From contig CALWVC010000043.1 in the NCBI GenBank assembly GCA_944384865.1, positions 1-9,752 of the forward strand: a stretch of DNA of 9,752 bases, in the 5' to 3' direction. The DNA comes from an uncultured Clostridia bacterium (GTDB taxonomy: Bacteria > Bacillota > Clostridia > Oscillospirales > Acutalibacteraceae). Position numbers and translations under genes: made by a program. This document shows positions 6,422 to 9,752 of the stretch, piece after piece (the stretch's first letter is position 1; every line of letters begins with the position of its first letter). The notes under the pieces are model-generated. The model ran no database searches, was not told the DNA's origin, and worked only from the letters and a program-made list of their open reading frames with translations.

Positions 6422-6437
6422 TCAGACAGCCGGGCAA
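6407..6437. repeat. Imperfect inverted repeat after phoR, overlapping the next promoter's -35 box
   Basis: Arms 6407-6419 and 6425-6437 pair over 13 positions around a 5-base loop, with one mismatch (6415/6429) and one wobble pair in RNA (6409/6435). The core is CCCGG...CCGGG. On the minus strand it could form a hairpin at the 3' end of the phoR transcript, but no T run follows, so it is at best an atypical terminator. It contains the -35 element of the downstream GH28-like gene, so it may instead, or also, be an operator. Confidence 0.55.
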
Positions 6438-6457
6438 CAGGCAAACAGTCATCGATA

Positions 6458-8110
6458 TTAAAATTGTACGCGGACAGTGGTTCCTTTGCCCGGTTCACTT
6501 TCCAGTGTGACGGTCGCACCGTGAAATAAGGCGGCGTGTTTGACGATTGACAGGCCCAGGCCTGTGCCGCCGATTTCTTTGGAATGGCTTTTATCCACCC
6601 GGTAAAACCGTTCAAATACCCGCTGCTGGTCGCTTTTCGGAATGCCGATGCCAGTATCGCGGACAGTCAGGCAGGCGCCGCCGTTTACGTTTTTCAACTC
6701 GACGGATACGCTGCCGCCTTCTACATTATATTTGATAGCGTTATCACACAGGTTATAAACCATCTCGTCTAGAATCTGTGCCACACCAAACACTGAAACC
6801 GATTGGATATCGGCGGTGATTTTAACATTCTTCGCCTGCGCTGCGGGCTGTAACCGGCTGAGCACATCCTGTACCACCCGATGCAACGGCACCGGTTCTT
6901 TTTCCATCGGGATAGAGCCTTCATCCAGCTGAGAAAGCCGAATGATATCGTTGACCAATGTGATCAAACGGGCAGATTCGTCATAGATGTTCTGCGCAAA
7001 GCGGGGAATATCCTCCTGTTTGGCGATACCGTTTTTAATGATTTCAGCAAAACCCGAGATGGAAGTCAGCGGTGTTTTCAGCTCGTGGGAGACGTTGGCC
7101 GTAAATTGACGGCGCAGTTCATCCAGTTGTTCCTTTTCGGTAACATCCAGAATCACCAGCACCGCGCCCACCAGATCATCGCCGCTGTATACCGGGTTGG
7201 CAATCAACCGATAGATTTTATCGTTGAGCTGTAACAGCTGTTCGTCATGCCGGCCGGTCAGTGCGGCGTCGATGGCATGGCGGAAGCTTTCCGAACGATT
7301 GAGCATCAGTACGCTTTTATTCTGAACAGCTTCATCAGCCCCCAGAATCCGCATGGCGCTGGAATTATACGAGAGCAGGTCGGTTTTGCGGTCAATGACC
7401 AGCAGCCCTTCCTGCATATTCTCGGTGATGGTGGAAAACTCCTGCTGTTTTTGCCGGAGCTGTTCCATCTGCAGGTCGATCTGTTTGTTTTGATGTGCGA
7501 TCCGACGCAGAAGCGGTGCAAGCTCGTCATAGGTCTGCGCCTGCTCCGGATTTGACAAATCGATCTCGTTGATCGGCTTGATGATATTTTTAGACAGGCG
7601 TGAAGCGAGCAGCGCCGACAGAAAGATTGCAGCGGCTAAAATCAGCAATACCGGCCATACCATTTTCAGCAGCAGCGAGAATACCGAGTGTTGAGAACCG
7701 GAAATCCGCAAAACGGTATTATCGTCCAGCCGAACGGCGTAGTAGATTGTCTGCTCTGAAAGCGTGTTGGAATAGCGGGTGCTTTCACCGTTGCCAGAGG
7801 TAAGCGCCTCGCGCACTTCCTCGCGCTGGCTGTGATTTTCCAGCGTCGCTGCGTCTGCTTCACTGTCATACAACACTGTGCCGTCTGCGTCGATCCAGGT
7901 CACACGGGCGGAACTGTTTTTTGGCAAATTGTCAAAATAGTCAATCCCGTTTTTATCGATGCCCTGGGCGATATACAGGCTTTCGTTTTTCAGCTGTGTC
8001 AGGTAGCTGTCTGAGTAATGGGTATATAATACTCCAAAGACTACAGCCAGGCTGGCCAGTAAGATGATGATTGCAACAATAAAAATACTTCTGAAAATTC
8101 GTTTGTTCAT
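6458..8110 (-). CDS. phoR: Phosphate-regulon sensor histidine kinase PhoR
   Basis: This 550-residue membrane kinase senses phosphate status and phosphorylates PhoP. In order it shows a transmembrane segment (about 8-30), an extracytoplasmic domain (31-148), a second membrane segment (149-170) and a HAMP-like linker with a charged, probably coiled-coil stretch (about 171-225). A PAS domain (about 220-325) follows, with GLLVIDRKTDLLSYNSSA. The dimerisation/phosphoacceptor helix FTANVSHELKTPLTS has H342, and the ATPase domain has the N box NLCDNAIKYN (453-462), DTGIGIP (485-491), FERFYRVD (499-506) and GGTGLGLSIVKH (514-525). All catalytic motifs are intact. The start ATG 8110 overlaps the phoP stop in an ATGA, so the two are translationally coupled. 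The TM-sensor-TM-HAMP-PAS layout and the PhoU and PstB neighbours support PhoR over a WalK-type kinase. Confidence 0.92.
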   Translation of the reverse strand: MNKRIFRSIFIVAIIILLASLAVVFGVLYTHYSDSYLTQLKNESLYIAQGIDKNGIDYFDNLPKNSSARVTWIDADGTVLYDSEADAATLENHSQREEVREALTSGNGESTRYSNTLSEQTIYYAVRLDDNTVLRISGSQHSVFSLLLKMVWPVLLILAAAIFLSALLASRLSKNIIKPINEIDLSNPEQAQTYDELAPLLRRIAHQNKQIDLQMEQLRQKQQEFSTITENMQEGLLVIDRKTDLLSYNSSAMRILGADEAVQNKSVLMLNRSESFRHAIDAALTGRHDEQLLQLNDKIYRLIANPVYSGDDLVGAVLVILDVTEKEQLDELRRQFTANVSHELKTPLTSISGFAEIIKNGIAKQEDIPRFAQNIYDESARLITLVNDIIRLSQLDEGSIPMEKEPVPLHRVVQDVLSRLQPAAQAKNVKITADIQSVSVFGVAQILDEMVYNLCDNAIKYNVEGGSVSVELKNVNGGACLTVRDTGIGIPKSDQQRVFERFYRVDKSHSKEIGGTGLGLSIVKHAALFHGATVTLESEPGKGTTVRVQF

Positions 8111-8784
8111 GCTTGTTCTCCGATCCGATAGCCGATGCCCCGGATGGTTTCAATCAGGCTGCCGGCTTCTCCTAATTTTTGACGCAGCGTGCGAATATGC
8201 ACGTCTACGGTACGGCTTTCGCCGTCAAAGTGATAGCCCCAGATCTGGTTTAAAATCTGTTCGCGGTTAAATACGGTGCCCTGATGCTCCAACAGCAGGC
8301 AGAGCACTTCGTATTCTTTGAGGGTGAGCGCAACATCCTGGTCGTTGACCCGGATAATATGTTTGGACGGGCAAACATACAGCGGCCCCAGTTTATATTC
8401 CACCATTGCCGTTTGCGACTCTCCGGCCCGGCGCAGCAGCGCCTTAATGCGGGAAACCAGTTCCATCATGCCGAAAGGTTTGGAAACGTAATCGTCTGCG
8501 CCGCCGTCCAGTCCGACGACCTTGTCATACTCGCTGCCCTTGGCGGTAAGCATCATTACCGGCAGCTTTTTTGTTTTGGAGGAGGCGCGCAGTTTTTTGA
8601 GAATCTGCAGGCCGTCTTCCTCCGGCAGCATAATGTCCAACAGCACCAGCGATGGTTGTTCCTGCTCCATTGCCGCCCAGAAGGCCGAAGGCGTTTCAAA
8701 GCCCTTGGCCTGTAGATCGACATTGCACAAAGTGTATACAACCAGCTCCCGGATGCTGTTGTCGTCTTCTACAACATATATCAT
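8107..8784 (-). CDS. phoP: Phosphate-regulon response regulator PhoP/PhoB (OmpR family)
   Basis: This 225-residue cytosolic transcription factor has an N-terminal receiver domain and a C-terminal winged helix. The receiver shows the acidic pair in VVEDD (residues 7-8), phosphoacceptor D50 in LVLLDIMLPEEDG, T80 in MMLTAKG and K102 in YVSKPFG. The DNA-binding domain (about 127-225) has LTLKEYEVLCLLLEHQG, the recognition region SRTVDVHIRTLRQKLG and the terminal wing IETIRGIGYRIG. It should be phosphorylated by PhoR under phosphate limitation and bind direct repeats upstream of pst and other pho genes; none of these targets lies in the window. The start ATG 8784 has GGAG 10 bases upstream. It follows phoU after 57 bases and overlaps phoR by 4 bases. 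Without context it could be another OmpR-type regulator. Confidence 0.92.
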   Translation of the reverse strand: MIYVVEDDNSIRELVVYTLCNVDLQAKGFETPSAFWAAMEQEQPSLVLLDIMLPEEDGLQILKKLRASSKTKKLPVMMLTAKGSEYDKVVGLDGGADDYVSKPFGMMELVSRIKALLRRAGESQTAMVEYKLGPLYVCPSKHIIRVNDQDVALTLKEYEVLCLLLEHQGTVFNREQILNQIWGYHFDGESRTVDVHIRTLRQKLGEAGSLIETIRGIGYRIGEQA

Positions 8785-8841
8785 AACGTTCTGGCTCCGT
8801 TTCTGAAAAGAATGGAATGACTGATTGAACAGCAGCGGAAT

Positions 8842-9492
8842 TTACGATCGGGATTTGTGCTGCCCGGTAATCGAATATTCCACCCATTCGGCGATATTTA
8901 CCGCGTGGTCGCCGATACGCTCCAGATATTTGGCAATCATCAGTAAATCGGCAAAGGATTCGCCGCTGGTATGATCTTCTGCCAACAGCGCGATCAGCTC
9001 GGTTTTGACCTTGTCAAACAGGCCGTCTACCACGTCGTCGTAAGCCATGACCGCTTTGACCAGCGTGATATCTTTTTTGACAAATGAGTCGATGCTGTCG
9101 GTCACCATTTTAATGGCGGCAGTTGCCATATCCTTGATATGCACCTTGCTTTTTACATCGCTGTATTTGACATAGCGGGTGATTTCTGCAATGTCAGAGG
9201 CCTGATCGCCGATACGCTCCATATCTGAGATCATCTTGAGTGCGGAGGAAATAATCCGCAGGTCGCTGGCCACCGGCTGTTGTTGTAACAGCAGCCGCAT
9301 ACAAAGCGCCTCGATATCCCGTTCTTTCTGATCGATGCCGCTGTCAGCGGTAAATACGTTTTCCAAAAGGGTATCATCTTCATCAAACAGCGCCTTGATC
9401 GCCGAAGAGATCGCTTCTTCGCATAAGGCGCCCATTGTAATCAGCTCGGTATTGAGCTGTTCAAGCTGTTCGTCGAATTTTGCACGCATCAT
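8842..9492 (-). CDS. phoU: Phosphate signalling protein PhoU
   Basis: This 216-residue all-helical protein links the Pst phosphate transporter to the PhoR kinase and keeps the regulon off when phosphate is plentiful. It contains the two tandem PhoU repeats, each with its metal-binding signature: ERIGDQASDIAE at 92-103 and ERIGDHAVNIAEW at 191-203. Length is normal for the family. Two adjacent ATG codons (9492 and 9489) could both serve. AGGGAGG (9504-9498) lies 5 bases from the first and 8 from the second, so the start is uncertain by one residue. The first ATG overlaps the pstB stop, indicating translational coupling. phoP follows 57 bases downstream on the same strand, and no clear promoter is seen in that gap. 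Confidence 0.96.
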   Translation of the reverse strand: MMRAKFDEQLEQLNTELITMGALCEEAISSAIKALFDEDDTLLENVFTADSGIDQKERDIEALCMRLLLQQQPVASDLRIISSALKMISDMERIGDQASDIAEITRYVKYSDVKSKVHIKDMATAAIKMVTDSIDSFVKKDITLVKAVMAYDDVVDGLFDKVKTELIALLAEDHTSGESFADLLMIAKYLERIGDHAVNIAEWVEYSITGQHKSRS

Positions 9493-9752
9493 CCAAACCT
9501 CCCTGTGATGTAATCTTCTGTGCGTTTATCCTTGGGCATTGAGAAAATCTGCTCGGTATCACCGAATTCCACCATTTCACCCAACAGGAAAAAGGCGGTT
9601 TTGTCAGAAATTCTGGCGGCCTGCTGCATATTATGCGTTACAATAATAATAGTATAATCCTTTTTCAGTTCAACTGCAAGATCTTCAATCTTGGAAGTGG
9701 AAATCGGATCCAGCGCCGAGGTGGGTTCATCCATCAGCAGAACCTCCGGCTG
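9489..9752 (-). CDS. pstB: Phosphate ABC transporter ATP-binding protein PstB, C-terminal part (5' end outside window)
   Basis: The frame is open from the window edge (CAG at 9752) to the TGA at 9491-9489 and covers the last 87 residues of an ABC ATPase. It starts in the Walker B region, QPEVLLMDEPTSALDP, with the D-loop SALDP, followed by the switch histidine in IIIVTHNMQQAARISD. The tail FFLLGEMVEFGDTEQIFSMPKD and the ending DYITGRFG are characteristic of PstB. PstB energises the PstCA channel for high-affinity phosphate import at the inner face of the membrane. The Walker A and signature motifs lie outside the window. The stop overlaps the phoU start, so this is the transporter end of a pst-phoU-phoP-phoR operon. 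Confidence 0.95.
   Translation of the reverse strand, partial: QPEVLLMDEPTSALDPISTSKIEDLAVELKKDYTIIIVTHNMQQAARISDKTAFFLLGEMVEFGDTEQIFSMPKDKRTEDYITGRFG

Noticed and set aside
8284..8715. A 143-codon plus-strand frame opposite phoP.
   Set aside because: It is a shadow of the response regulator gene, His/Gln-rich with no motif.

Overview
The window looks like chromosomal DNA from a low-redox Gram-positive bacterium, most likely a moderately GC-rich member of the Clostridia (an Oscillospiraceae-like lineage is my guess). The grounds are strong purine-rich ribosome binding sites, a T-box tRNA-sensing leader, consensus sigma-A-type promoters, the PhoP/PhoR/PhoU arrangement and cysteine-rich cytosolic proteins. 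I see no mobile element, CRISPR array, tRNA, rRNA or phage gene.

Left part, plus strand (1-1764): the 3' end of argD (acetylornithine aminotransferase), a 326-base gap holding what may be a frameshifted gene remnant, then argF (ornithine carbamoyltransferase). A 20-bp perfect hairpin lies between argF and the convergent leuB and probably ends transcription from both sides.

Middle part, minus strand (1872-5055): a leucine operon of leuA (long, yeast/actinobacterial-type 2-isopropylmalate synthase) followed by leuB (3-isopropylmalate dehydrogenase). leuC and leuD are not between or beside them. The operon has a consensus promoter and a T-box leader in which a CUC leucine specifier, the T-box bulge and a terminator can all be placed. 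leuA and leuB are therefore predicted to be switched on when uncharged tRNA-Leu accumulates.

A single gene at 5140-6348 (minus) encodes a right-handed beta-helix protein related to glycoside hydrolase family 28. It has no signal peptide and lacks the usual GHG and RIK motifs. It has its own consensus promoter, flanked and overlapped by two inverted repeats.

Right part, minus strand (6458-9752): the end of a phosphate-uptake operon, pstB (3' part)-phoU-phoP-phoR. The pstB/phoU and phoP/phoR pairs overlap by a few bases. PstB powers phosphate import, PhoU links transporter state to the sensor, and PhoR/PhoP are the kinase and response regulator.

Most of the window is ordinary housekeeping content. 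The parts most worth a second look are the atypical GH28-like gene with its control region, the leucine T-box, and the degenerate sequence between argD and argF.
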